Assembly: GCA_014706295.1 (NCBI GenBank)
Contig: JACSVZ010000002.1
Location: 21,486,757-21,550,756 of the forward strand
Direction of reading: 5' to 3'
DNA length: 64,000 bases
From: Lycocorax pyrrhopterus obiensis
Lineage: Eukaryota > Chordata > Aves > Passeriformes > Paradisaeidae
Made by a program: the position numbers and the translations under genes. Of the stretch, positions 25,701 to 37,912 are shown piece by piece; positions within the stretch are counted from its first letter, which is position 1, and each line of letters opens with the position of its first letter. Under the pieces are notes generated by a model. The model was not told where the DNA came from. It saw only the letters and a program-made list of their open reading frames with translations, and did not search any database.

Positions 25701-28700
25701 AGATAAATATCTAATAAAGAGCTCAGGTATGGAAACAACACATTCCCTTGGACATGTAATAATTATATGACCGAACTATATTAGAGAAGCAATGAGGACT
25801 CAGGAAAAAATTTAACTACACAGGAAATTACAGTTTCTCTTTTATAGTCACTCTGTATGTTGAAAAGTCATAGCTTATTCTGTAAGACATGAATCAGTAA
25901 ATGACAAGCTTTAAAATAGGTTTTTAATTAATGTTTTTATTTAAATACAGAATAACATTAACCTTGACTCTTGTAGGCTTACAAGGATGCTATTATGATT
26001 GGCAGATGTGAAATTTAACACAGACAAACCACATCCTGGAGAGATTGTATTTCATTTTATGGCATTCACCTGATAGCTTGCAATCCTTAGTTTGGAGTTC
26101 CTTCAACAGTGTTAAAAAACCAGCTCCTGAAACTGAGTGCCCAAAAACCCCACACGTAAAATCACACCCATGATCTCTCAGAGCTCATTTTTCACTCTCT
26201 TACTGTAAACCCTTAGGGTTTGAAAATGAAACAACTTTCAAGCCTTAAAAGTGAAATTCACTTCACCTGCATGAAATCATAGTAATCAAATTTTTATGGG
26301 TGGAGTATGGTAGGGGAGAGGGAGGAAAAATTTACACTACAGAAGTGTGGGGTCAAGTCAGGAGGTCCTACACAGTCCTCCCTTCCTCCCTCTCTTGCAG
26401 CTGCTCCTTTTTCTGGCATATTGACAATATCAGCAGCTGCAGTTCTTCACATGCACGAAAAGCTGCAGACTGTCTACAACCAGAAGCTCTTTCTCCAGCC
26501 CACTGCGGCCTCTGCTGTAGTCTTTCCTGTCCCCTTGGGTTCCCATCTATTCATCCTTATCTTGGGACTTGCTTGGTGTTAGCTGCCTGGTCAGCTGAAC
26601 CATTTCAGTCCTAATACAGAGCTCCTGAAGGCAGGAAGAGCTTTTCCAATGAATTAGAGATTTAAGCTCAAGGTGAGTCCCTTAAAACAAACAGAATGAT
26701 ATGAAGTGGCAAGGTGACTGTAACTGGAAAATCTGGGACTGGTGCTTGACAAAATTGTTGGGATTCACCAGCAGTGGTAAGGGCAAACCCAGATTGTCTA
26801 AATTAGACTTCAATAAACTGCATTAATACAAATCTCCTGGAGCAGTAGGGTGAAAACTGGACATTTAGAGGATGTATGCCAGAGGTGCAATCAGAAATTA
26901 ACTCAAATAAGTAGAGGGTGGTCTATGAATATAAAAATGTAATGTCCTTATAGAAAGTATCATTAGATCAAATTGACTGTTGCCATCACCACAAGGGACA
27001 AGTATTGCAAATACCATAACTAAAATACAGAGATACTTTTTATCCATCTGCAAATACATGGCTTTCAAATAAGGTACAAACTCTGAGAGTTGTCGGAACT
27101 AAAGATACTATCGTTGCTACAGAACAGAAATTTCAGCGAAGCCAAGCAAAAAGTTCAATTGTATGTGCATGAATCTGATTTTAGAACATTCCCTAGATGA
27201 GACAGTGTTAGATAAGATTTGCAAAGGCTGCAGCTGATGGAGAAATTGCATAGAAATAAATTCCGACTGTTAGGATGGGAAGGATTGTACCAAATTATCA
27301 TTCTGGTTTATTGGGGTAGAGGCTCCTGAATCGTTGTAGAAAACTGTGCTGTGAAGAATATGTGAATGTAATCAGCTAGAAGTGTAAACAAGTGAGAAGT
27401 ATTGTTTTATAACAGATGAACAGTGGCAGGGAAGCACTGTTAAACATATACCAAAATTCAGGCCAAATTAAGCAACAATTTTCATGATGTGGTGCAGGAA
27501 AATTGGCTGCTGGTTACAAAGTAGCTGTAGATTTGTGTATGTTGGCTGGAAAAAAAATCTCTTCAACATTTCCTGGACTATTATTCTTGCTTCTCTGAGG
27601 TGCCCTTGCATAAAGAAACTACAGGTGATTGTGTATACCCAGTGTGATTTTGCTACACATTTTACTTGACCTGGAAGTATTTGAACACAGCTGTAGGGCA
27701 CAGGACATGATTTTAAGTGCTTCATAAGGAACAGGCTTTTAAATGCATCTTATCATTTACATCCAACAAGTTTAGGGGGACATGATGTCTGAATTATAAA
27801 ATACCCTTGAAAACAGTTGTAGAGTCGCACACTGATCACTGTTTAGCCCTTTGATGATAGGAAAACATGAAAGACAGTTCTGTGGGTGCTGCCATGGGGA
27901 AGGTATTTCCCTCTAATCCCTAACATTACTTTTTAAGGTGTTTTGGTCTGGACAATGCACTTGCCAGGCCAGGAACTGGTATTGCTGGCAGTTCTTCTAG
28001 TTGTGCAAGGGGGTCATGGATGAAGGAAGACAGTGTCATCTCTAAAGCTGCAACAATTTAATATACACACCCTGGCACTGTCTAGGGTAAAAGCTGAGAC
28101 TCTGGCACAGCGGTATTTCCAGATTTGTGCTTTGTTTGTGCATGCTCATGTTGACTTTTAACTGATATCCTGAGAAAACTACAAATAAAACCGTGGTTTT
28201 CAAGTCTCAGGGGACTGATACCAAGTGTTGGATTTAGATTTTAGTTTTCTGAATTTACACCTTTTTTTCCAAGCCTTGTTTCCTTCTGCCATCTTTAACG
28301 AACACTCAGACCCTGTGACAAAATCCCTGGTGCCCAAGTTTCAGTTTCACACAGGGCTAGCAGCTAACTTGGACACTTACATGACTTGCAATAATTTGGA
28401 GACATGGTGTGTTTTGAGTAACTAAAAATTACATTACAGAATTCTGCAGCTGATGGTGTTTATCATCAATTTATAGATTTAAGTAAGAAAAAGTTTGTAG
28501 TATCAGAGAGGAATTAACTGAAACATTCTGCACCTAAATTATATTCTTTCACAAGTAAAATAGAAGTATAGCTATCTGTGAAGGTAAAGGAGAGGTTCTA
28601 AATAACTTCTAAAAATACCTTGCATGCTAAAATGTCAGTAAAATCAATAGCTATTTTTATTTTATGTTATTAGTAAGATTTAAATTAGAGCTTTCCTACC

Positions 28701-30876
28701 TACAGGCTATGAAAAAAGTGACTACACAAAAACAAGATAGTGGTGTCTACTCCAGACATTACCAGAATCCTCAGCAACAATTACTCAGTTGTGGAACAAA
28801 GGCTACAAAATTACCGAAGCAGTTACACATTTCTTAGTTCTTCCCTGACAAAAGTGTTACAGGGAGAGTGCAAGGGACCTTCCTCGTTGTTGTGCTGTTC
28901 TCATCACCTGTACCCTATTAGAGGAAAAAGATTCCAGCACTAGATGCCAATGTTTTAAGGAATGTAACAGACCTTTCCGTCTCTGAAAGTATTTCCTGCT
29001 CTACTTTCTCTGATACACCCTGTAGTTCAGAGAGAGTCCTGTAGAAACTTCACCATCTAGCCTCCAACCTATCTGGAGCAGTTCATGATCAGTCCATATA
29101 TTAATTCTTAGATCTTTTCACAGGTGAAATTTTGGCTGGTTGGGTTTTTTGATATGGTAGAGTGAGCTGGTTTTTTCTGATTTTTTTATTACATCCCGAT
29201 CTCAAAGCCATTGCTGTTTTCCTAATAACTTGTTTTCTGCTTTGTCTTGCTGCATACTTGGGAAATAAAGAAAAAGGTGCTATAACACTTTGGTCCCAAA
29301 TACAGTGGTCTGTCTTTTCAGGAATCTTCACAAGAACATACCCACTCTGGTGGCTGCTCTTACCTCCAGAGAATGGCAGTATGCCAATAATCACACACTG
29401 TTTTTCGCTGCAGAACCTTATTGAAGATTTTAAACCCTGGGCAGGGTGCCTGCATGGCCTTGCACACTTTTCCTTGCCCCACCTGGCATCCTTCACCGCA
29501 GGCAGCCTCTTGTGTGTACCACATGTGGGTTGTGGTGCAGAGCATGGATGCTGATGCATCCTTACTTTGGCACACATCCAAAGGGGTGAGGCAGGCACCT
29601 TGGCAGCACTGCTCTGTATCTGTCCATGGGGGCACTCAGGGCTCCATCGTGTCCCAGCAGGTCTGCCAGCTTGGATCATGGGCTGTCCTGACTGCTCAGG
29701 GCTCTCTTGAACACAAACTCTTTATGGGGGTGTCTGAATGCCTTTGAATAGCTCATTTGCTTTTCAGGAACAATTTTTTTTTTCCCCTAATAGTGTTTTT
29801 GCAAGATTAAATGAGTGTGAAATGGGCATTTATACAATCCCTGCCTATGAAAGATGTTATCTGCCTGCTGATCTTCCCTCCCCTGCTTGCTAATGGGAGT
29901 TGAGTCCTTCAATTCATGGTGCTAAATTTACTGTAATTAATTATATCTCTGTTCCAGTGCTGTCCTCATAATGGGTAATAATTGTTTGCTCTGCATAGAC
30001 AGATGTTCCTTCTGTGCTGTCACAAGCATGTCTGGGCTGGGACATGAGTAAGGTCACAGAGGTGACTGAAGATTAAGCTTTATATTGCAGCAAGGAATCG
30101 GACCAGTACTTTTTATATATTATTTTAGGAACTTTATTATTTTTGTAAGGTTTTCATAGGCTAAGAAACACAAATTGCAACAGAAGACAATTTCACACAT
30201 GAGATATTGCCATATGAAGTGTAGAATGCTTATACTCAATAGATACTGGAAAAGAAAGTTTTACGAAACTACTGCCATTAGAGGTGTTCAGGTGAAGGAT
30301 AATACTGGGTGACTTTGTTCCCTGCTTTGTTTTGCAGGGGGACAAGAGGGAACTGAATTTCTGTACCACTAAAAACTGTAGGTTTAATATCTAGATATCT
30401 AGGTGTTTAGGACCGTTGCAGAATCTCTATCTAAAACCTGTTTGTTAGGATACTATAGCACAATAATAATTATCTCCTGTTACTGTTCAAGAAAAATACC
30501 AGCATGGCATGCTCCAAAGCTCATGGAAGACAGACTCCTGGTGCTCCTGAGAGGCAAATGAATCCCTCTCTGGAGCCATGTAGGGCTATTGATCTGTCTC
30601 TGCCAGAGAGGGTCATGGTTGGAGCTGTGGTTGGAGCTGTGTAGGTGAACAGGCTGTTACAGACCTGACTTTGTAATACACATTCATGTGTGAAGATGGT
30701 GCATTGTACCTTTTACTACACATGTAACTTGCTTTGTGGTGAGCAGGCCCAGTTAGGAGTAAAGATCCCCAGATGTTTTTCCTGCCTCGGTTCCCAGTCT
30801 GGTAGCTCAGCTTATATGTCACTCAACTTGTTTCTTTGATGGTGGATCAGAGGCCTCAAACCTGGCTTCTTGACAA

Positions 30877-31003
30877 CTGCTGGTAAAAAGTACTGCACAG
30901 AACTAGGTGCTCATCTAATTAACATGGAGTGTGACATTTGACTTCATGAAATCTACTGGTGAAAAGTAGTATGCAAAACTAGGTGCTTATATAATTAACA
31001 TTG
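30877..31003 (+). repeat. Diverged direct duplication, 51-bp copies, period 76
   Basis: Copy 1 is at 30877-30927 and copy 2 at 30953-31003. Both run from CT(G/A)CTGGT through ACTAGGTGCT to TAATTAACAT and differ at about 10 of 51 positions without gaps. The 25 bp between them are not repeated. This is a local tandem duplication old enough to have diverged by about 20 per cent. Confidence 0.85.
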
Positions 31004-31802
31004 CTTCTTCAATTTGTACAAATAAAAATAACTATTTGTATTCTATGTCTTACAATGGTTCCCAATGGTAAAACTTCAGTGTTATAAACAAAACACTGCA
31101 TATAGACTCAAAGTTCGTTTCTTTGCCCCTTAACGTGAACTATATTTGATTAAATGGAAGGATTTCTGGACTGGAACTTGTATACCAAAAAGAAGTCTGG
31201 AAAACAGTTGTTAACATTTTACAACGGAGTTATGAACTCTTGAAAATATGAGCTTTCCCTGAAGTTTGGCAGGAGACCATACCTTTTTACTAATCTGGCT
31301 TGCAGGTGATGCTGGGTTTATTAAGCTCAAACACTGCATTTTTGGAAACTTTTGAGTGATGGAATGCCTGTGTCTGTAGCCCTGTAGCTATAGTTCTTGA
31401 GATTTAATTATTCACAGAGACTTCTTTTTCAGTTTTGAAAATGTAACTTTTATTTTTTAAACTTGCTAAAAGTAGAATTTCAACATTGTATTTAGGGGAG
31501 AAAATACCATCTTAAAGGAGATATAAAAGAATTACAAGTAGAAATTTGTTTAGCCTCTCACAGGATGTTTCAGCAGGCCTGTATATTTACCAAGTATTTT
31601 TCTACATAAAAGACTCTACTGTTGCATCTTTTCTCTCCTGATGTTTTGGAGAGACTGGGCATGAGCCTGCTGCATTATGAAAACTGAACACTTTGGATAT
31701 GTTATTGTCCAACATTTAATCAAATTTCCAACCTGTCCATATGGACATAACCCAAGTTTTTCAGATACACACTTTCCTGTTGGCCAACAGTCCTTAGCAA
31801 GA

Positions 31803-31840
31803 CTAAGTTAACTAAATAACTAAGTTAACTAGCTAAATAA
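31803..31840 (+). repeat. Short AT-rich tandem duplication
   Basis: CTAAGTTAACTAAATAA is followed directly by CTAAGTTAACTAGCTAAATAA; the second copy carries a 4-bp insertion. Confidence 0.85.
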
Positions 31841-34008
31841 CAAAACTCCTCCTTTGAGAAGCATGTCATCTGTGGAGGGCTTCATTTGGGAGATGCTTGG
31901 ATTAAAAATGTGCTTAAGTGATGTAGGCACCAAGGAACCAGGTGAGCATGAAGTCTTTAAGTTTCCAGTAGCGATTATGTGTCATTCAAGCTGTACTTTG
32001 GAGCCCTGAGGCCCCTCTAGCAGGCTTGTGGGTGAAAGCTGGGGAACATGGTGAAAAAAAACAGTGAAGAGACAGCACTGAAAAGTAACATGTTAATGAA
32101 AAGCAATGTAATATTATATGTATCTTTTTCAAGAAATATAGAGGTTGGCTATTTTTTATTGATATTCTTATGGCTGATTAAATATATGATTAATTGGAAG
32201 AATGATATGCAAGTGGGACACACTCTGAAGAATACACTATGAAGTTTTTGTTCCTACCTACCAGTCAGAACCTTTTCTCTTCCTGCTACTGTTCTATTTT
32301 TTTCTGCAGTTTTTGTTTTATTTGGGAATTCTGGCTCATTTCAATAAGTTGTTTAGGTTCTATGGCAATTGGAGAAGTCGTGAAATGATGAATTCGTAAG
32401 AAAATCAGGTAGTCAAGAGGAGAGCACAAATTCAAGTCAAACTGCTTAGCAATCTCTGCAGAGCATGATTTAACCTTACTTAGCATTTAACAACAGCTTC
32501 ATTTACATTAAAAAAATATAAAGTTAAAGTAATAAGCTCCTAGTAAAAATACCTGAGGCTTCCTGCAAGTCTTTCTGCAAAAGCAAAGAATATTAATTTC
32601 AACTTTCTTGATCTTTTGTATTCCAAATATTTTGGATTCCTTAGGAGAAAAAAGAAAACTTATTTAGAAGATAATGGCTCACCTTGTTAAAGAGTTTCTG
32701 CAAGCTTTGTATTTCCTTTGAAAATAGATGTTTCCATCCAAAATGTTTAAAGTAAAAGCAAAATTTCTCTTCAAATCCATCTAGGAAAAAAATGCCGTGT
32801 ACTCATTAAAACAACTGTACTTGTTTAATGCTTTCATATATTGAATTAAACATCAAAGATTAAACACACACACAGAAATCATGCATATTTGTATAGAGGC
32901 CCATAGATGAAGGAGAGGGGAGAGGGCACAGAGCGCTCCACGGTGGGGATGGTTCAGATGCAGAGTGGGCTGCCCTGTGAGGACCCCATTGCCCACACAC
33001 CCTGCACCAGGTGCATTTGGCATCCTGGTGGATGAGCAGGGTTGTTGGTTCTACTCCTTCATGAGGAGAGATTGTCATTGACATAGGCCGGCATAACAGA
33101 CTTTGATAGAGAAATGAAAAGGTAAAACAGATTATTGACAGTAGAATATAAAGTAGAAAAGTTCTAAGTACATAGAGTGTCACACATATTTTCCCTGCCT
33201 CAAACTGGAACGCGGCATATTAATGAACACTTGCACCTTTTTCTTTTGATGAAACCTTTCACAAGCTCCTTAGGGCACAGAATTTTAATATCCCCTCATA
33301 AAAAGTCACTGATAGTATTAAATAGCAACCAATCTTAAATAACAACACGTTTGGGCAGATAATTAAGTACTGATCTGCTTTTTAAAATTATACGATTCCT
33401 CTATAACCAGTTTGATTTTAGAAACCATGATGGATCAGGCTATTTTTCTAACTATGAATTTACTGCCAGATACAATTATACTAACAAAACATACATATCA
33501 AAAGTACAACTACAGATTACTTACACTGTAAAAAAAAAAAAGCCCAATAGCAGCATATTGATCAAGTAGTTTTCAATCTAAAAAAAGCCCCTTTTTAATA
33601 TCCCCTCTAAATATTTTGGGGAAACCAAGCCCAATGAAAGTAGATAAACTCGTAGAGTAGGGTGAAAGGGTAACTGACTTTCTGAAACATACTGTACTAA
33701 TCTCAAAAACATAATGTAAGTAATCTGTGCAGTGGTGTGGGGGTTATTATTTTTAAGATGGATTGCTGTATTTTGCTGTTTTTCTACATCTTACTTTGTC
33801 CTAACGAAATTGTTGTGATCCTACTATGCAGATCCATCACTATCACAGTGAAACATACTCCAAAACTAAAAGACATAGGAAAGGAAATTAGTTTGAAGTG
33901 ATTTTCTGTGAAAACCTAATGTTCAAAAAAAAAAGACATTTTGCATTTTTTCCCGAACATCTTGAGCAGGACATAAAAAATAGAGCTGTTAATTTCAGGC
34001 AGATTGTG

Positions 34009-34106
34009 TGATTCTTGGGGGATCCCATGCAGGGCCAGGAGTTGGATTTGATGATCCTGATGGGTCCCTTCTAACTCAGTATATTCTCTGATTCTATGAT
34101 TCTGTA
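34009..34106 (+). mobile_element. Short CR1 3' terminal fragment
   Basis: About 100 bp matching the extreme 3' end of a CR1 subfamily: GTGTGATTCTTGGGG, then GGGCCAGGAGTTGGATTTG, ATGATCCTGATGGGTCCC, and a terminal ATTCTATG-type repeat (GATTCTATGATTCTGT). It is the same subfamily type as the fragment at 45.05 kb, in opposite orientation. Severe 5' truncation is usual for CR1. Confidence 0.85.
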
Positions 34107-36239
34107 AATGTCAAGGTGCATCTAAGGACCAAAATGAATATTCTCTATGTTGGTAAGAAATAGGTCTTGGTAAAACCCCTGAGGGCAGTTGGTTCCCTTC
34201 TGTACAGCTGAGGCAGTGATAGCTGTGGGCACTGAGTCAAAAGCCACTGGATGTATTATCCTGCAATACAATTACAATTGAACTTTTTTCCCCGGTCAAT
34301 GAGAGGCAGAGAAAAGGAGGATCTCTAAGCAGCTGGAAATTTCCTTAATCCCATTTAGTGAAGCTCCCTGCTTTAGTCAAAAACAATCACATCCCAAGTG
34401 GGATTTTGTGATATAAAGCATCTCAGAGCTTGTTTGTGGATTTTTTTTCCCAATTCCTTCCAATAAAATAAAGCTGAAGCACAGAGGGAGGCAGGGCAGT
34501 GGCTGCGCAGCCAGCTGGAGAGGAGGCATCGCAGGAAGTCCAGTAAATGTTTCTAAAGTGAGTTAAGGTATGTTCCTGAAACACTAATCTCCCCCTTTCC
34601 TTCAGAAATCCTCACAGGATAAGCTTTGCTGACTTGATGGGGGGAAAAGGAGAACTTTTTCTTCCTGTAAATACTTTAGCAGAAAGGAAGTTTCACAAGG
34701 AAAAATGATTGTCATGAACATCATAATTTTTTAAGGAGCTTAGTAATACAAAGTGTCTGGAGTTAAAGAATCTTTTAAAATCACCTTAGAGAAACTAGAG
34801 GTCTCAATCCTCAGCCTTCCAGCTCTTAAAGCTACCTTCCCCTTTCTCTGAGGGAAAAATGTGGGAATTATTACCTCCTTGCATCACTGCAAAGGAAAAC
34901 TAGCCCATGATATTCACACATCTGGCCACACAGGCACAGAACAGTCCTATAAGTGGTCCCTGAGTGCATATAAATCCTGTGAACCCATGTTCTATCAGCA
35001 TGGGCTACACATTTCATATCTTTCCAGCCACCTCTATTCTCACTGTTGGCAAGTGGATGGTATAAACCACCATCTCAATTTTCAACAGGAATTTATTTTT
35101 TAATGGTCTGGATAATAATAGCAATTGGTTTAAAAGTTAGAAATTCAGTTGGAAATTGCATAAGTGAGTGAAATTAACTTTAAAACATTGTTTAAGTTCC
35201 TTTTCTTCACTCCCTTTCACCCACTTTGGTCACTGAAAGCTTTGCATTGGGACTGAATTAACTAGAAATATATTTCTGATCCTGCCAAGATGTCCAGACT
35301 GGATAAGGATTAATAGTATCTTTTTCACCTTGTGTAATGACAGAATTTGCCATTGCCTGTAAGGTCTCTCTGGCAGGAGTAGAAAGGTCAGCTGCAAAGC
35401 CTTCTTTTACACTGAAATATCATCAGTCAGAGTGCTGGGGAAAAAAATGAAGTGAGTTAGGTTCAACTATTTCCTAAATGCCAAACTTCACTCCTCTGAT
35501 AGGTCCCAGACTGGAAAGATTCATACATATTCATGGAAAATTATTAAAAGATTCCTCTAAAACTCTTCACGAAATGAGAGATCTCAGACTTTTTGATGAT
35601 ACTGAAGGAAATTCTTCTCATGCAATTGGGGTCTGCTACGGTTTATATTTTTGAAGGTGATGGACACCACTGCATTTGAATGTCACAGGTCTTAGAGGCT
35701 GAAAAAGGCTGTAATTTCTCTCTTATATCATCAATTACCTAGGGGCTCCAAGAAAAAGTATTCCTATTTGCTGTAGTATGTATTTTGCAGAGAACATTCT
35801 TAGTGCTGGAGTATTCTTAGCTCTGAGAGGAGATGGTTATTCCTCTGGGTTGATCTCATATTCTGCCCCAGCTAAATGCGCACTCATGTCTCTGAAACAG
35901 TGCTTCTCCCACAGTGGACAGGGCTGAGGACACTCAGAATGACTCTCCAGTTTTTTCTTCCAGAGACAAGAGCTGATACTGGCTTCTACAAGCAACACAG
36001 TAATTCCATACCACTGGAAGTGGAAGAAGCAAACTCATACCTTGTTGCATCGTATCCATGGAAATGGTGTCTGAAGAGTAGAGTCTTTTCTGCTTCTGAC
36101 TTGCTCCAAATAACATAGTAGATGATTCTCTGTTGAAATTAAAGATACATCAGTTAAAGTTCAAAGGTCTGTTCAAGATCTGGTTATAGTTTTGGTTTGG
36201 GTTTTTTTTAAAATAATTTGTATACTTGAAAGGAGAGGA
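34107..36239. other. Intergenic DNA between CR1 fragments
   Basis: Nothing beyond unique AT-leaning sequence is seen. ORFs of about 80 codons on opposite strands show no family features. Confidence 0.55.
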
Positions 36240-37410
36240 GGCATTAAATTCACAGATGACACCAGCCTGGGAGAAACAGCAAAAGTAATGGAGAACAGGA
36301 TCAAAACTCAGAATGATCTTGGCAAATTTAAAAAGTCTTCTGATAAGAAAAAGAGGAAGCACAGTGAAGACAAGGTCCTTAGGTAATCAGGTATAAGCAA
36401 CTGAGCAAACGCAGAATGGAGCATGACTTGCTGGATAGCATTTTGCAGAGAGAGAGCGTGGAGAATCCCAAGCCAAACAGAAGTCAGGGACCTAAAATGT
36501 CATCTCCTGAGCTGTATAAACAAAAGCATTGTCTACAAAACACAGGAGTATTTATTTTCTTATTACCTTGGTGAGTCCCTGGGAGAAGGATTACACCTGA
36601 TGCAGGGCAGCATCTCAGAATTGGTGGGTTCTGAATTTTAAAACACTGATACACCTTCCTGGTGCTTCAGGGTGTGCATTGTTCTTCAGATCTCCCCAGT
36701 TCTTTTAGGGATGCTTTGGCTTTTACTTCTGTCTCAGCCACATCCACATCATGGCTCTTTGCTGCCAAAGGCTGCTCTGAAGAATGGGCAGGAAGGCAGC
36801 TTCAAGTTCCTGTGTTTCAACCTCAAAACTCATGTCACCTATTCCAATAAAGAGGAAATATTCAAGCAGGCAATATTTCACATGTTTTAAATATGGCATG
36901 TGAGATTTGAGGCTTAAACATGGGAAATCCCTCATTATAAAGGATGTTTGGCCACTCAAGTTATTTTTAAAAAGATGTGAATGATCTGGAAAGGGTCCAA
37001 AGGAGGGCAGTAAGAATGATTAGCTTTCTGCAAAGATTGACAGCCAAAAGAAGGGAAGAATGAGGAGGGAGACAGACATAAGCTTCTGACATGTAAAAAG
37101 TTGCTGCTGCAAGAGGAAGGAAGTAATCTGTTTGCCATGTTCATGTTGGATAGGATAAAAACCTAAAAGCTTTGTATGTCACTGCGGGAGGTTTAGGTTA
37201 GATGTTAGAAAGTGTTTCTGAACAGGCAGAGCAGTGAAACATACGAATTATACTCCCTGGGGAGTGACTTGGGACATACGATCTGGATCACTGGGCTGAA
37301 CTGCAGAGACTGAGTGTAGCCTAAGGCAGAAGAATGGCAAGAGCAACCTTGCAGTGTTCTTCCCGGTACTGGAAGTCTTCCCAGTACTGCTTGTAAGTCT
37401 ATCAACAGCA
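36240..37410 (+). mobile_element. Old, strongly diverged CR1-like LINE
   Basis: The frame at 36240-36385 reads IKFTDDTSLGETAKVMEN, resembling the catalytic FADDTKLG region of CR1 reverse transcriptase with a substituted box (TDD). Farther on, the + strand sequence GATCTGGAAAGGGTCCAAAG (D-L-E-R-V-Q-R-R type) near 36980 and GAGGTTTAGGTTAGATGTTAG near 37192 match the ORF2 end and 3' UTR of CR1. Sequence between 36400 and 36960 is not recognisable and may be an insertion or simply decayed. Both edges are uncertain. Confidence 0.6.
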
Positions 37411-37861
37411 GTAGAAAGAGGTAATCAGCTGAGTGCCAATTTTTTTAAAGTATCATCTTGAAAAATTCATTAGCTCTTCAGGCAACAGGAAAGTTCCCAC
37501 AGCATGCCTTGGAAAGCACGAAATTCACCTTTTATACTAAATGTTGCTTTCTTGGAAACATTCTCAGTGAGGTGATAGTCAGCACAAAATAAATTACTGC
37601 ATTTAAGTCAAAGACCCAATTTTGACTTCTATTGTCTGCCTTTCTTTGCATTTAGGCATCATCTACAGAATCAGGGAGTGCAGTACTGTGCCCTATAACA
37701 TGGTAAGGAACAGAGGGACCTTGGTATTTTTTATTGCAGTGTTGACAATTATATTTTTCTTTAGGTAGTACCTTGTCTCTGAATCTTTTGCCATGCATTT
37801 ATGCAAGAAAAATAGAGATTTCATATTAAATGTGTGATAACTAACATTAACACTACACCAG

Positions 37862-37865
<4 letters not shown>

Positions 37866-37912
<47 letters not shown>
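37866..37912. repeat. Compound dinucleotide microsatellite (TA)n(CA)5
   Basis: About 18 alternating AT units followed directly by five CA units. A smaller array of the same compound type (TA then CA) lies at 17976-17998. Confidence 0.95.

Larger units (their letters stand above)
19772..34008. other. Long repeat-poor intergenic stretch
   Basis: About 14 kb with no CR1, LTR or coding exon that I can recognise. The only repeats noted are the 76-bp-period duplication at 30.9 kb, a 12-bp tandem pair GGTTGGAGCTGT at 30617-30640, the small duplication at 31.8 kb and 12 A at 33530-33541. Low repeat content beside a neural developmental gene is compatible with conserved regulatory elements, but this is inference. 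Confidence 0.5.

Noticed and set aside
29101..29679. 192-codon minus-strand ORF and overlapping plus-strand ORFs
   Set aside because: No domain, mixed composition, several competing frames. Possibly an unrecognised old repeat or pseudogene fragment, but nothing shows which.
32860..33183. 107-codon minus-strand ORF with a hydrophobic start
   Set aside because: The hydrophobic part is AT-rich intergenic translation and the cysteine-rich part matches nothing I know.
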